NCBI GenBank assembly: GCA_933207985.1
Contig: OW240914.1
Span: 135,129,672-135,193,671 of the forward strand
Direction: 5' to 3'
Length of the DNA: 64,000 nt
Source: Pelobates cultripes
Taxonomy: Eukaryota > Chordata > Amphibia > Anura > Pelobatidae
Made by a program: the position numbers and the translations under genes. The notes beneath the pieces are model-generated. The model did not search any database. It was not told where the DNA came from and saw only the letters and a program-made list of their open reading frames with translations. Of the stretch, positions 34,352 through 46,797 are shown piece by piece (position 1 is the first letter of the stretch; every line of letters begins with the position of its first letter).

Positions 34352-36594
34352 ATGCCCTGTAGGCAAGAACAACACCAGACCCACTCCCAACACCACTGGC
34401 CAGCATATCACTTAGTTCAGGACTTTAGAGCCCTGAATAATTTTATTGTGCCCATTTCACCCATTGTCCCTGATGTGACATCCCTCATTACAGCCATTCC
34501 ACATGATGCCACTTGCTTCACTGTCATTGATTTAAGTAATACATTTTTTTTTATATATCTATTGATCAAGAGACACAGCTACTTATGGTTTTTACTTTTT
34601 GAAGGCTGTCAGTTTACCTGGACACGCTTACCCCAAGGCTATGTGGATTCCCCAGCTGTTTATTCGTTGGTACTCCAACATACTCTAAAAAAAGATGGAC
34701 CACCGGTCATGGTTCCGTCCTTTTTGCAAAATGTTGATGATTTGTTGTTATGTAGCCCTAGCTATGAGGCAAGCACTGTGGATACTGTCAGCAACTGTGG
34801 GTCACAAGGTTGTTAAACACAAAATGCAATTGTGTAAATCAAAGGTTGAATACTTAGGTTTTGTTCTGGCTTTAGGCACCAGACAATTGAGTCCAAAATG
34901 TATTGAGGTCATTCAGAGGATTCCTACACCCACTATTCGGAAGGAGTTGCTCACCTTCCTCGGCATGATTAATTACTGCCACCAATGGATCCCTGAATGC
35001 TCCCATTATGACTCAATCCTAAGGGAGGCTGTACATTCTGACAGCCCTGAAAATGTCTGCTGGTCACCAGACATGCTAGCTGCATATATTGCCCTTAAAG
35101 TTGTTATTGTGCAAGCCCAGGCTTTAGGACTACCTGTGCATTGTAAACCATTTCATTTGTATGCTTGGGACAATTGTAAAACCATGGCCGCGGTCTGTGC
35201 ACAAGAGCAAGGAGGCGGTATGCGTCCCATAGCATTCTTTTCCAAAATAGTTCAAGCTCCGGTACAGGGTATGCCGGCGTGTCTCAGAGCATTGATAGCA
35301 TGTGCAATGGCTGTACTGCTACTACTATCACACTAGGGCATCCTACAATACTTCATGCCAGTCACCAGGTCACTCAGCTGACAAATCTCACCACACAACA
35401 CATGACAGCCCAGCGCTTAAGTGGTTATGAGATTTTTTTTTAATACCCAGAATCTGTCTTTTGGATTAAACAAGGTTTAGAGAAAGATCAAAATGATCTG
35501 TTCTCTAAAGAGGGGAGAATAGGCATACTTGAATCAAGCTGCTTTATTTTCATCAGTCAGGCACATAGCAAGCACCATTCAATTCCTCATGAATTCATTT
35601 TACATTAGGAATCTCAGGCAGCATGTACAGTCTTTTGTAAGATCATGTGAACCATGTATGAAAACACATCCAAATATTCCACACAAATCACAGCACGAAC
35701 ATTTGCCCCCTCCAGCTGCTTCTTTTACACACTTACAGATTGATTTTATTCATGTATCCAAAATTGGTAAGAAACAGCAATACTTACTGGTCACAGTTGA
35801 TCAGTTTAGTAGATGGCATGAGGCCTTTGTGACATCTAGGGAAGATTCTAGTGAAGATTATTGTTACTGAAATTATTCCCAGGTATGGTTGCCCTCTGCA
35901 GATTGGCTCTGATAATGGCCCGGTTTTTGCCAGTGGGGTTGCCCAGGAACTTGCTAAATTCTTGCAAGTTACCTGGCAGTTTCATATTCCCCTTCATCCA
36001 CAGAATACAGGGGTAGTTGAAAGGATGAATAGGACTATTAAGGAAAAGCCCAGAATTTACCCAGGAACATGGGTAAATTGAACTAGATAACTACCAACTA
36101 TTTAGCTGAGATAAGAATGAATCCCCACAAGGTGACTAAATTATCTCCATTTGAGATTTTGATGGGATGACTTTTTCCCACACCCTGGGCCAGGGAACCG
36201 CTTGTTATAATGTCTGGGGATTTACAGCTAATACAAGAACAATATGTACAGGAATTGTTGATAAAACCGAATGGTATGTATGACAATGTTTCTTCGCAGT
36301 TTTCCCTTACCTTCACAGGAACCTACTCATCCATACCAGCCCGGTGACAAGGTGTATATCCGTCAGCTGAACAGGACCAAGAAAGGAGGATACCCTTTTG
36401 GACCACCTGCTACTGTGATTGCTGTACCCAGAACCGCTGTCCTCACAGATTCCCATGACATCTGGATTCACACATCCCGAGTGAAGCTGTGTCCAAAGAG
36501 GGGAACCAAGGAAGACAACACCACTCCTCGCTCGGAAACAGAAGAATTTCTCCTCAGCAAAGCATCATGGCTTTCACACCATATTGTAGATTGA
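34352..36594 (+). pseudogene. ERV pol remnants (RT, connection, integrase)
   Basis: RT motifs are visible: a VQDFRALN stretch (about 34415), LPQGY (about 34630), and a VDD catalytic box preceded by Asn instead of Tyr (about 34730). A frameshift near 34790 moves to the next frame, which runs through an LGF-type RT segment and the connection domain to 35336. Most of RNase H is missing. Integrase follows from about 35529: a Cys pair of the HHCC domain, first Asp near 35740, second Asp in SDNGP near 35910, Glu near 36020, and a C-terminal domain at 36330-36480. Breaks occur near 35855, 36081 and 36160. No protease is visible: only about 40-50 codons separate the zinc knuckle from RT motif 1. Confidence 0.82.
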
Positions 36595-38190
36595 GAGGAT
36601 CATACGTACCAGAGACCAAGATTATGTTGTGCGCTATGCTTTCTGGAGTTGTTATACTCCCTCTGATATTGTTCCTTGAATGCCATTATGAGTACAAGTC
36701 AATGGCAAGTTTGAAACGTGTTTGTTTCTGGAAAAAAGACTCTGACATGATGAACAATTCTTCAATACCCCCAGCCCAATTAGGCCTTAGCTCCTCATCT
36801 AGCATTCGTCACACACGCCCCCTCAAGAACCTTTCTTCACCACCTTTCTATCAGCATGTAATATGCAAGCACTCATTGACTGAACGCATTTGGATGAATT
36901 GGACAAATAGTAACCCTTATAAGTACCAGTTACCCATATCAAATGTGTCCACAGCTAATGAAACCGATGCATTATGTTTGTTTGAAGGTTCACAGAAAAT
37001 TGTTAGATCTTATAACGCAGAAATGTGCACAGTTAAGGTTGCATAACAATGTAAACAGACAGGCCTTATTACTTTTAATAATGATTATATAACTGGTATC
37101 ATTAATCGGAAAAGGGGACAAATGTTAGTCATTATGAACGACACTGCAATTGAGAACTATACACTACCTTATATTTTTACACCTTATTACTGTCCTTTAT
37201 CCTCTACCATAGAACCAAAAGTCAACAACGACACACACACACCTATTTCGTCCACATGTATTAATACAACTGCCTTCTTACAAGCTGTACATGTGTCATT
37301 AAAAATCACTACTCCTGTTGTAACATTATGTAACAGCAAACAAAGGCAGAAAAGGGAATGGTATGACACACTGTTAGGAGGTGCTGGAACCACTATGGGT
37401 ATACTAAATAGTTATAGATATGGAGACCCTCAAGAATAAGTTAAATACGGCCAGCATGCATATAGGGACTGGTTTCCATGATACTGCAAACTGGGCTCCA
37501 ACTGTTGTTAAATCACAGGTTACAGGATTGGATTTAGATAAATCAATGTATAATTATTTAGATAATTTAACTGTTGCAACTATGAAATTCACTACAGGTC
37601 TAAGTAACTGGAGTACTTGTGCCATCAGGTATTTATGGATACAACAACAAGGATTGGCATTAAAAAACACACTAATGATTCCTAAACTAGAGAAGATTAG
37701 AGGAAAGCGTAACCTCACAGATAATGAATGGTTACTTCTAAAACCCCAATCCACTAAATGCAATGGATGGTTAACTGGTAATGTTTCACATTTTTCATGC
37801 TCATGCTATTTTACATTATATCATACATCATCAAAGGATGTTAAATTAGCTTGTCAATTTAACACATTACCAGTACCAGTTTATGATCTTTTTGCCAAGA
37901 ATTTAACCTGGTGGGCACCCACATACACAGGGGACTATATTTTTCCCAAAGATAACACACACAGGTAGCCACACATATCCTAAAAGGAGAACTCCTTAAG
38001 GTGAGTTCACAAATTCAGAATGACTTAGCCCATCATTGGTACAATGCTTTACTGGTTGGTCCCCTACTGGATCCCAGATAATGAAATCATTCTTCTATCC
38101 TTTTTGTTATTATAGTCCTGATTTTATTGTGTATGATTTTATATAACTGTCACCTTACTTGTACATTGAGGAAGAGAGACAGAAATTAAT
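36567..38190 (+). pseudogene. ERV env remnants (SU and TM)
   Basis: The start ATG at 36567 overlaps the end of pol by 28 bases, in another frame, as in many simple retroviruses. A hydrophobic leader lies around 36625-36680. The surface-subunit frame stops at 37046. A later frame (37122-37439) contains a basic RQKR cleavage site (about 37350) followed by a glycine-rich fusion-peptide-like stretch. A frameshift near 37410-37435 moves into 37420-37968, carrying the rest of the TM ectodomain. A hydrophobic anchor with a short basic tail is still legible at about 38110-38190 behind further stops. The gene is broken at several sites and cannot make an envelope. Confidence 0.8.
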
Positions 38191-38284
38191 CCATCTATAC
38201 CATCTCTATGCCATCTCTATGTGACTGGCTATCCTTTCAAAGCCCTTTGTAACAGCATGCAGTAATCCTTTAAATTTTCCCTTG

Positions 38285-40141
38285 CTGGCAGACACTTTAT
38301 GTTTTACAGGCATCCCCATACATTTTTATGAATTTACAGCTGGCCAAAGCACTCATCCAAAGATATAATAGTGGTATCCACCACAGTATAGAAGAACTCA
38401 ATTTTGAATTTCTCCTTGGAATCGGTTAGTGGTTCATCTTTCCCCTCGTAAGAAAATAAAGCCTTTTTCTTGTGGATGTGAGTGGAATATACAAAAACAG
38501 GCTCAAAATCTGCCTTTTCAATTATTTCCCATGCAATAACTAATGCACTTTCAAATCCAATTACTGAAATTTTGCACAGATTGTTTACATTTTCCTATCT
38601 AAAGTCAAATTGGTAGCTTCATGTTGCATTGCCTTGCTGACAATATTGATTTGATGCAATATGTCATACCAAACATACAATATTATAAATCTGAAATTGG
38701 CAATATGTTGACAATGTCAATACTTCATGACAGATACTAGGTTTAGTGTGTTTTTCCTCCTACAATACAATCAATGCATCCTCTATTCCAGTAGGAATGT
38801 GCTTCAAAGGTTTAAGGCAGTTGATTTTACATTCCCACCATGTTGTGCACAGGGGCTTTATAGTGAGGCCAGATACATGGTCAGTCAAAATCTTCCATCT
38901 CTTGGCAGATCCAGAAAAGAAAACATAAATGTGTTGAATGACACAAAGCAGTTTGAGTAATCCCTTGCACGATCGTGCTGCATCTCCAACAACAAGATAA
39001 GGCCATGACTTCCACATGGTACAAATCTTGCTCTTGGATTTATACTTAAAATCCTTGCTTCGACGCCACTATTTTTCCTGCCATATTTGCCCTATTATCG
39101 TAGCCCTGTCCACAGCGGTCATTAATATCCTATGTATATCCTTATGGCGAATATCTGGGGTACAATCTAGGATAATTAAGTAATATTTTGTATTCATACA
39201 ACATTGTAAAATGTCTTCTAATACCTGTTTTGCCATTAGGTTTATTATCTCATGTTGAATTGTTTTACCACAATAGTGGTCTGATGTTTATTTTGAGGTC
39301 ACCTGGTGTTAGTGCTCTGCCATCACATTGTCATACTTTCCTATCAGTTCCACAAGCCCCAGAAAAGTTCCATTGTTGGGTGTGAAAAATCGATTTGAAG
39401 ACCCTCTAAATGTCAAGTTACGCTGAGTTAAAAATTTAACAATGTTGAGCAGTCTCTCCATTACTGATCTCCAATGTTGTCTTTCACAGCCCATAAAATT
39501 TGCAAATTATGATCAATGGCAGGTTATGACTTCAGTCTCAGTTGTGTTTTCATCCATGACTGAACGGCTGTAAAGTGACTGCTTCATGTGATTTTAGAAT
39601 ATGTGACTTATGTGTCAAGTCATCTGACCCTCCTTAAGCCAATGAAAGAGAAGCAAAATATTTTATTTAGAGATGGGGAGTACCCCAGCCATTGCCGTGT
39701 CTGCTCTTCTCCTCTGTCTAACATTCTCTTATAGAATGTAGCAGAAAAGTGGAGATTATGAACATCTTTTTTAAACGCCATATCTGTTATATGCACAGGG
39801 CCAACATCCAAGTTACGGTCAATATTCTAGGAAACTAAATTAGGTCACGAAGAAGGATCTGGTAAACTTTCAGCTATCTCAGAGGACATTGACTCATGGA
39901 GAACATTTGCAGGCCCTGGCTCAGAAAGAACATTTGAACATTTAAAACCTGACCATGTAGAGATGAACTTGATAACGAAGGTTTATTCGTCTCTAAATGG
40001 ACATTATCCCTTTGACTGCTAGAAATGTGTGCTGAGCTTTTTATAAAACATTTTTAAATCACCAGCACTCTTCTGGTCGTCTAATTCCATAATGGCGTTT
40101 CACTTTCGATTTTGGGCACCAGATAGCTTTTTGGGTTCCAT
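38285..40141 (-). pseudogene. hAT-superfamily transposase pseudogene (TTF/ZMYM-like type)
   Basis: On the minus strand an ATG near 40141 opens MEPKKLSGAQNRK, typical of this transposase type. Next is the TTF-type zinc-finger region with FYKR and WLGYSPSLNKIFCFSF (about 39620-39811). The catalytic-domain signature RCGQGYDNRANMAGK follows at about 39070-39115, then a VPCGSHGL-like segment and KPLCTTWWECKINCLKPLK (about 38800-38860). Further on are a VWYDILHQINIVSKAMQ segment (about 38625-38675) and a KKKALFSYEGKDEP segment (about 38420-38465). Stops and shifts are frequent, and the C-terminal dimerisation part is not seen. Such transposases cut at element ends and gave rise to vertebrate ZMYM-like genes, but the stops argue against a domesticated gene here. 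Confidence 0.75.
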
Positions 40142-41303
40142 GATGTCACTAGACAGGATACAATAAACAAGGCAAATATTAATATTAATCAGATAAGGCA
40201 ATTGGACTTGTAAAATATAAAAGAATACAAATATTGGGTATTTACATTTTCCTGGTGAATACCACAAGACTGATGCGTCTGCTTCTGTAATGTGTATTAG
40301 GTGACACTCGACCATATACTTTGCTCCACTCCTTGTATTGCACTGGTAAAAACAATGAAAAATGTTTTTTTAAACAGAGGTGTTCTCTGTTAATACTATA
40401 CTGCAACTAGATTGCTAGTCATCACTTTAAGAGAATTTAATAAACGGAGTCTGCCGTATATAATTAAACGCATGCGCATTTATCATAGTAATTATAAAAA
40501 AGGGGAACTGTCACTTTCCAGAATTTTTATGTTTATTTATACCTACATTTGTTATACATTCTTTTTGCTAGTTTAACTCCATGCGGCAGACAAAACCACT
40601 TGCCATTGAAAGGGGTATGATCAAACCAAGTCAGGACATCCATAGATCAAAGTGTTTCATGTGACAAGGAACCAGAGAATGTCTATCCTGGAGTTGGTAT
40701 TATGAACAATTGATTGGAATTTAAACTCCCTAATCTGCAGATGCATCGTCAGGGCTGGACTGAGACTAAAAAACAGCCCTGGAATTTTTTTTTACCAACC
40801 CTATCATGAATTGTGCCAGTTGTAAAACACATACAGGTGGAAAAATCATAAACTGAAAAGTATTTAACCAACAAGAAGGAACGTACTCACAGGACTTGAG
40901 CTGCTTTATTCTAATCATCTTACAGTCGACGTTTCAGCCCTATGACTCTGCCATCTTGTGAAAAGGGCAGTAATTGGAGGGAAACATTTACTGTATGCTT
41001 TTGAAGTCTGATTAAATAAACACGTTGTTTTGTTTAGTCCTCAATCCTATGAGTGCACTCTACAATGAATATAGTTTGACATCACTGCATGAAAGACTAG
41101 AAGACAGGCTAAAATAATCAGGATGTCACAATAGCTCAGTTGGAGAATTTTTCCAAATCTGCTATTTTGGTCTAAAATATCTAGTTCAGATTTTAGTCGT
41201 CACTTCATTAAATTAAACATTTAGTGAATAAACTTGGAACAAATGTGAAATCCTTGTTACATTTTATAAATATGAATGTGTATTAAGCATATGTACATGT
41301 CTA
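40142..41303. other. Unassigned DNA with a hAT-like left end
   Basis: At about 40750 CAGGGCTGGACTGAGACTAA resembles a hAT terminal repeat; no partner end was seen. Around 40918-40970 the minus strand has GGGCTGAAACGTCGAC, faintly like the 3' half of a Penelope hammerhead, without a usable core. No gene is recognised. Confidence 0.35.
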
Positions 41304-41307
41304 TTAA

Positions 41308-43017
41308 CCCCTTAAGGACCGGACAGTTGTACGTTTGTAACCAGGCATCTTTTTACACTTTTGTGGTGTTTGTGTTTAGCTGTAATTTTCCGCTCTCTCA
41401 TTTACTGTTCCCATACAAATTATATATTGTTTTTTTCAGGACAAAAGGGGCTTTCTTTACACACCATTATTTATATAATCTCAAGTAATTTAATTTTAAA
41501 AAAATGAAAAAAATATGATGAAAAATAAAAAAATTTTTTAAAAAATTACTTTTACGTGAAAAATCTTTTACTCATCTACAAAAGCGAATGAAAAAAACTG
41601 CTAAATAGATTTAAAATTTTGTCCTGAATTAAAAAATACCCAGTGTTTACATGCTTTTTTGCTATTTTTTTTGCATGTTATAGAGCTATAAGTACAAGTA
41701 GGATATTGCGGTTTCAAAACATACATTTTTAAAATTTATCAATAGTGACATTGTAACACTATTATCTTTCATAAATCTCTGAATAACACCCCACATGTAC
41801 ATATTTTTTTTAAAGTAGACAACACAGGGTATTCAATATGGGGTATGTCCAGACTTTTTTAGTTAGCCGTTATATTTGTTTGTGTGTGAAAAAAGTAAAA
41901 AACTAAATTGAACGCTAATTTTGTCCAGTGTTTGTGACTAAGTGGTTACTAAAAAAGACTGGACATACCCCATTTGCAATACCTTGGGTTGTCTTCTTTT
42001 GCAAATGGTATGCCATCATGGGGTAATTCTCATTCCTGGGCTACCATACGCTCTCAAAGGCAACGTAACCAACCTGGCCATTTTCAATGTAAAAATATTT
42101 GACCCATATATTTGACCTTGTAACTTTCAAAAATGCTATAAAACCTGTACATGGGGGGTACTGTTTTACTCGGGAGACATCGCTGAACACAAATATTAGT
42201 GTTTAAAAACTGGAAAACGTATTACAACAATTATATCATCAGTAAAAGTGCTGTTTGTGTGTGAAAAATGCAAAAAAAAGTAACTTTCACTGACAATATC
42301 ATCGCTGTGATATGTTTTACTGTTTTGAATCACTAATATTTGTATTCAGCGAAGTCTCCCGAGTAAAACAGTACCCCCCATGTACAGGTTTTAGGGTGTC
42401 GTAGAACGTTACAAGGTAAAATACAGTGCTAGCAAATTAAATTCTCTGGACTTTCGGCCTGGGTTGGCAGGCAGGTCCCTCAAATTGCAATCAATAAAAT
42501 TACTTAATTACGTAAAAATCTTACATAAATACGCACGTAAAATTTAAATATATAAGCATATTTACATATTTGAAGTCTACGTGTATATTTATATAATTAT
42601 TTATGTAATTTTGTATATGGACATATGTATATTTCGTATTATTTTTATTTATTTATATATACATAGATATATATATACAATTTCATTCTAAGCGTATTTT
42701 GATATAAATATATATATATTAATATCAAAATACAGTTAGAATAAAATTTCATATAGATATATAATTGTTTTTTAAATTTTATTATTATTTTTACATTTTT
42801 TTATTTAGTTTAAATTACTTATTATTTGTATTTTATAATAATATATATATACAATATATATAGTTATTATATATATTATATATATGTGTGTAATTTAATT
42901 ATAAGTGTATTTTTATATTAATATATGTACATATTAATATAAAAATACACTTAGTATGACATTATATATATGATATATAGACATATATTATATAGATATA
43001 ATATATGTCTATATATC

Positions 43018-43048
<31 letters not shown>

Positions 43049-43403
43049 TATATATATTTTTTTAAATTAACATTAACTTTTATTATTTTTTTTTATTTTA
43101 CACTAACAGGGAGACTGCCTGTCTGCACAGACAGTCCCCCTGCAGGCAGACACATGGACACCTATTGTGATCATGTAATCACTCTGTTGAGCGATCACAT
43201 GGCCACAGGGGTCCTAATCCACCGTGGGGAGACTGTCTGGGCTGCAGGCAGTCTCCCCACACCGGGAGCAACGCCGATCGCTGCCGGGGGAACGACGGCG
43301 ATCGGGTAAGTACCTATGACCGTTAGGACGGTTCAGGACTGTCACCGGTCGGCAATGTAAAAATGCAGATGACGGTCCTGAACCGTCCTCGGTCCTTAAG
43401 GGT
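41308..43403. mobile_element. TTAA-flanked foldback element (2096 bp)
   Basis: TTAA lies at 41304-41307 and 43404-43407, with terminal inverted repeats CCCCTTAAGGACCG and CGGTCCTTAAGGGT. Inside, 42140-42201 is the inverted repeat of 42331-42392 (about two mismatches in 62). About 41828-41862 pairs with 41950-41984. From 42490 to 43060 there are AT-rich microsatellites and more short palindromes. It is non-coding. The TTAA flanks suggest a piggyBac-like origin; the nested palindromes make it foldback-like. Confidence 0.85.
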
Positions 43404-43512
43404 TTAATGTGTGTGTGTGTGTTATATTCATGTTTGTAAATATAATAAACATAATAATTTATAAATTATGTTTGTGATATATACACATATATTGTGATAG
43501 TACACATATCAA

Positions 43513-43967
43513 AGGAGCACTATAGGGTCAGGAACACAAACATGTATTCCTGAGCCTATAGGGTTAAAACCACCATCTAGCCACCCTGTCCCCCTCATGC
43601 CTCCTTAAATATAGTAAATCTTACTTGTATTCAAGTCTGGAGCTTCTGGCGTTGTGCCTGTTTCCTTTAGACCTGCCCACTGCCTGCTGACATCAGCAGA
43701 AGTGGTAGCCTGATCCAATCACAATGCTTCCTCGTTGGATTGGCTGAGACTGACAAAGAGGCAGATCAGGGGCAGAGCCAGCACAATTCAAACACAGCCC
43801 TGGCCAATCAGCATCTCCTCATAGAGATGAATTGAATCAATGAAACATCTGAGGAGTGGCAACTGACATTATCACTAGGCTGTACAGCAAAAAGCCTGAA
43901 GGTAATGATTCTACTCACCAGAACAAATTCAATAAGCTGCATTTGTTCTGGTGGCCATAGTGTCCCT
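43513..43967. mobile_element. TTAA-type MITE
   Basis: It starts AGGAGCACTATAG and ends CATAGTGTCCCT, with TTAA on the right (43968-43971) and a mutated TCAA on the left (43509-43512). It belongs to the same family as 5317-5862 and 59653-60201. Confidence 0.82.
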
Positions 43968-44057
43968 TTAATATACAATCGTGCATATGAATATAGGCAT
44001 AATACTCCTCACAAATCACATATATTAAGTTAAACTATATTGTACTATTTTTTAAAA

Positions 44058-45600
44058 TTAAGTTTATTATTTTTTTTATTTTTTTTAAATTCTTTATTTT
44101 TATTTGTGCAGATAATTACAGGTTAGCAACTGACGCCACAACAGCGTGTTCCAAGAAATTACAGAAATTAGACTGTGGTATAGAAGATCGCACATTTTTT
44201 TTTGAGATTGATAACAGGCTTAACTAAACGTGGTGTAATAAGGTGTATGTGGTGAAAGCATGTCTAGTCTGGGTAATGCTATACCCCTAGCTGGTCTAGA
44301 ATAAGCTTAAGGGTGGCTTATTATGTGTCCCGAGGGTTATACTGAGCCTTGTATAAGTGAGGTGCGACTGACAAGAGAATTATTAATTAACACCTTAACT
44401 TGCTTGCTAATGTGTTTGAATCTGATATTATTAGCATTCAAACGATTAAAACCATGCACGAGACCCCCCTGTGATCCCCTTGTGTGAGCCAACACAACAG
44501 AAAATAATGAGGAGAAATTAAAAGTCATCAAATAACATAAACTGGTTGCGGATGTTCACTTGAGGCACATTGAATTAAGTCTTAGTGTCTGTAGGGTCAG
44601 CCGATGCCTTGTCTGGGCTGGGTGCACCCGTTCAGTGTGTGGGCTTAGGGCTCCTGTGTTTTGCGGCGGTGTGGTGGTCGGTGAGTTTAGTGCCCGTCCG
44701 GCCGTGTGTTGCGCTGGATTCACCTGCCTGGGGCTGGAGCAGTGCCATATGCGCCGTCTGGATGCAGGTGCCTTCCCGGGTCTTTTGCCCCTCAGTTTCG
44801 CCTGTCGGGTCGTGCTGGTCCTGCCCCTCCGGAGCCCAAGTCGCTGATGAGGGAATTGTGGGGGATTTCTCTGTGGTGTTTTCCAGTTTTTGGGCTCCGA
44901 TCTGCAGCCATTCCCCCTGTTACTCGGGAGTGGTCTCGATGTGGCTCCCTGCCGATGTTTGGCTGACACAGGAGTTAAGTTAAGAGGGACTCCCACTTCC
45001 CTCCAGTTGATGCCTCTTGGTGGGGTGTACGGCCCATCGGCAGTCAGTGATACGTGTACTTGGGGCTGCAATCGAGCTTCCAACCGCTGCCAGAAGGAGG
45101 TGAAGATTGTAGTGAGTCGTTGCTCAGTTTCCAGCCAGGCCAGTTGTGCACATGCTTTGTGGGCTGTATCCGCCATTTTAGGAGACTTTTTGGCGGTAAG
45201 TGATGGTCTCGGTGTAGTGATCATTTTCTCGTCGCTTTGCATGGGTATCTTGCGGGGGTAGACCGGGATAACCCCCACCGGTCCAGAGGGGGGGAACAGG
45301 GGCTCATGGCTTGAGGCTTGATCAATCGTGGCGGTATGAGAGCGGCCGTCTCTCCTGTGCCCGCCATTCAGGTAGGCCTCACCTTCGTGTCAGGTGAACG
45401 GGGTTCAGTATGCCGCTTGTTTGGTATCCACATGTTCCCCTCTGTGTCACTGCACTCTGGGTGGACGTTCTGGCCCGGTTAATTGCCTTTTTGGCTTGAA
45501 AAATCGGCTTTTTGGCCGTGGTTCTCAGGAGCTGTTGTCATCAGCGTCTTCTCTGTTCCACGGTCAGGCCCCGGCCCCCAAGTTTATCATGTTAAAGAAA
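44058..45600 (-). mobile_element. Poly(A)-ended retroelement, unassigned, with a 240-codon ORF
   Basis: On the minus strand the segment ends in GCACAAATAAAAATAAAGAA followed by a long A-rich tract (T-rich at 44058-44100 on the plus strand). This is a LINE-like 3' end with an AATAAA signal. Upstream, 45278-44556 is an open frame of 240 codons with a KMADTAHKA-like start region, a likely helical segment ending in SFWQRLEARL, and a basic Arg/Pro/Ser-rich remainder. I do not recognise a domain. It could be a decayed ORF1 of an L1-like element or chance coding in GC-rich element DNA. Confidence 0.5.
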
Positions 45601-45639
45601 AACATATACATTTCAAATTAAATTTTTGATTATTAGATG

Positions 45640-45985
45640 TTCACTGGCACACACACTGGTATGTAATCACTGATGCTCACACATACACGCACTCACATAC
45701 ACTCATTAACATACACTGGCACACAAACATAATCACAATATATCTCATACAAACACTGTCACAAACACTGGCATACAATCACCAATGCATACTTACTGAT
45801 ATACACTGGTATACATACATACAGAAAAAAGTGACCTATACAAACACAGTGACACACACACTCACATACACTCATTAACACAAACTGACATGCACACACA
45901 CTGACCCATACAAACACACTTACATGCACTCATTAACAAACACTGGCACACTGACCCATACAAACACTGACATTCACACACTGGC
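45640..45985. repeat. ACACACTGGCATACAATCAC-type minisatellite
   Basis: Imperfect units built on ACACTGGCACACA, ACTCATTAACA and GACCCATACAAACACA run for about 350 bp. It resembles in composition, but not in unit, the minisatellite of element C at 16085-17190. Element ends were not identified. Confidence 0.8.
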
Positions 45986-46130
45986 CCAGCTTCCTTATCA
46001 GAAACTGTACGGGAGGCATAATAACACATTAGTCATGTTCCCCCCTTTCTTGGCAGAAGCTGTGTAACTGCAGAGTAGTACCACAGTGGTGATGCCTGTC
46101 CCCAGCTGCCCCGATATGACGTCATGAAAG

Positions 46131-46797
46131 AAACATAGAAACATAGAATGTGACGGCAGATAAGAACCATTCGGCCCATCTAGTCTGCCCAATTTTCTAA
46201 ATACTTTCATTATTCCCTGGCCTTATCTTATAGTTAGGATAGCCTTATGCCTATCCCACGCATGCTTAAACTCCTTTACTGTGTTAACCTCTACCACTTC
46301 AGCTGGAAGGCTATTCCATGCATCCACTACCTCTCAGTAAAGTAATACTTCCTGATATTATTTTTAAACCTTTGTCCCTCTAATTTAAGACTATGTCCTC
46401 TTGTTGTGGTAGTTTTTCTTCTTTTAAATATAGTCTCCTCCTTTACTGTGTTGATTCCCTTTATGTATTTAAATGTTTCTATCATATCCCCCCTGTCTCG
46501 TCTTTCCTCCAAGCTATACATGTTAAGATCCTTTAACCTTTCCTGGTAAGTTTTATCCCGCAATCCATGAACCAGTTTAGTAGCCCTTCTCTGAACCCTC
46601 TCTAAGGTATCAATATCCTTCTGAAGATACGGTCTCCTGTACTGCGTACAATACTCCAAGTGAGGTCTCACCAGTGTTCTGTACAATGGCATGAGCACTT
46701 CCCTCTTTCTACTGCTAATACCTCTCCCTATACAACCAAGCATTCTGCTAGCATTTCCTGCTGCTCTATTACATTGTCTGCCTACCTTTAAGTCATC
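46131..46797 (-). pseudogene. CR1-type LINE 3' fragment
   Basis: The minus-strand frame (46743-46327) encodes the C-terminus of a CR1-type reverse transcriptase. Landmarks are LYRTLVRPHLEYCTQYRRPY, KDIDTLERVQRRATKLVHGL, YQERLKDLNMYSLEERRDRG and FKYIKGINTVKEETIF. It then reaches a non-coding 3' end with GACTAGATGGGCCGAATGG and CCGTCACATTCTATG followed by TTTCTATG octamers, the hallmark CR1 tail. This copy has about 138 uninterrupted codons and looks younger than the copy at 15730-17970. Both start at nearly the same TGACTTAAAGGTAGGCAGAC point. Confidence 0.85.

Larger units (their letters stand above)
30945..38190 (+). mobile_element. Endogenous retrovirus, decayed, 3' LTR not found
   Basis: Order: 5' LTR, leucine-type primer site, repeat-containing leader, gag, pol, env. 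Frameshifts, stops and at least two large internal losses (protease with the RT amino end; most of RNase H) inactivate it. After the env tail no second copy of the LTR is recognisable; the sequence passes into an antisense hAT transposase remnant. A tRNA-Leu primer site occurs in ERV-L-type and other vertebrate ERVs, but env presence and domain order look more like a gamma/epsilon-type virus. Class is left open. Confidence 0.85.

Noticed and set aside
38285..40141. A domesticated ZMYM-like host gene
   Set aside because: Numerous stops and frameshifts across all domains and no splice structure; a decayed transposase explains it better.
40918..40970. A fourth hammerhead ribozyme on the minus strand
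   Set aside because: GAAACGTC is present but no CTGANGA core or stem II partner can be drawn; kept only as a possible relic.
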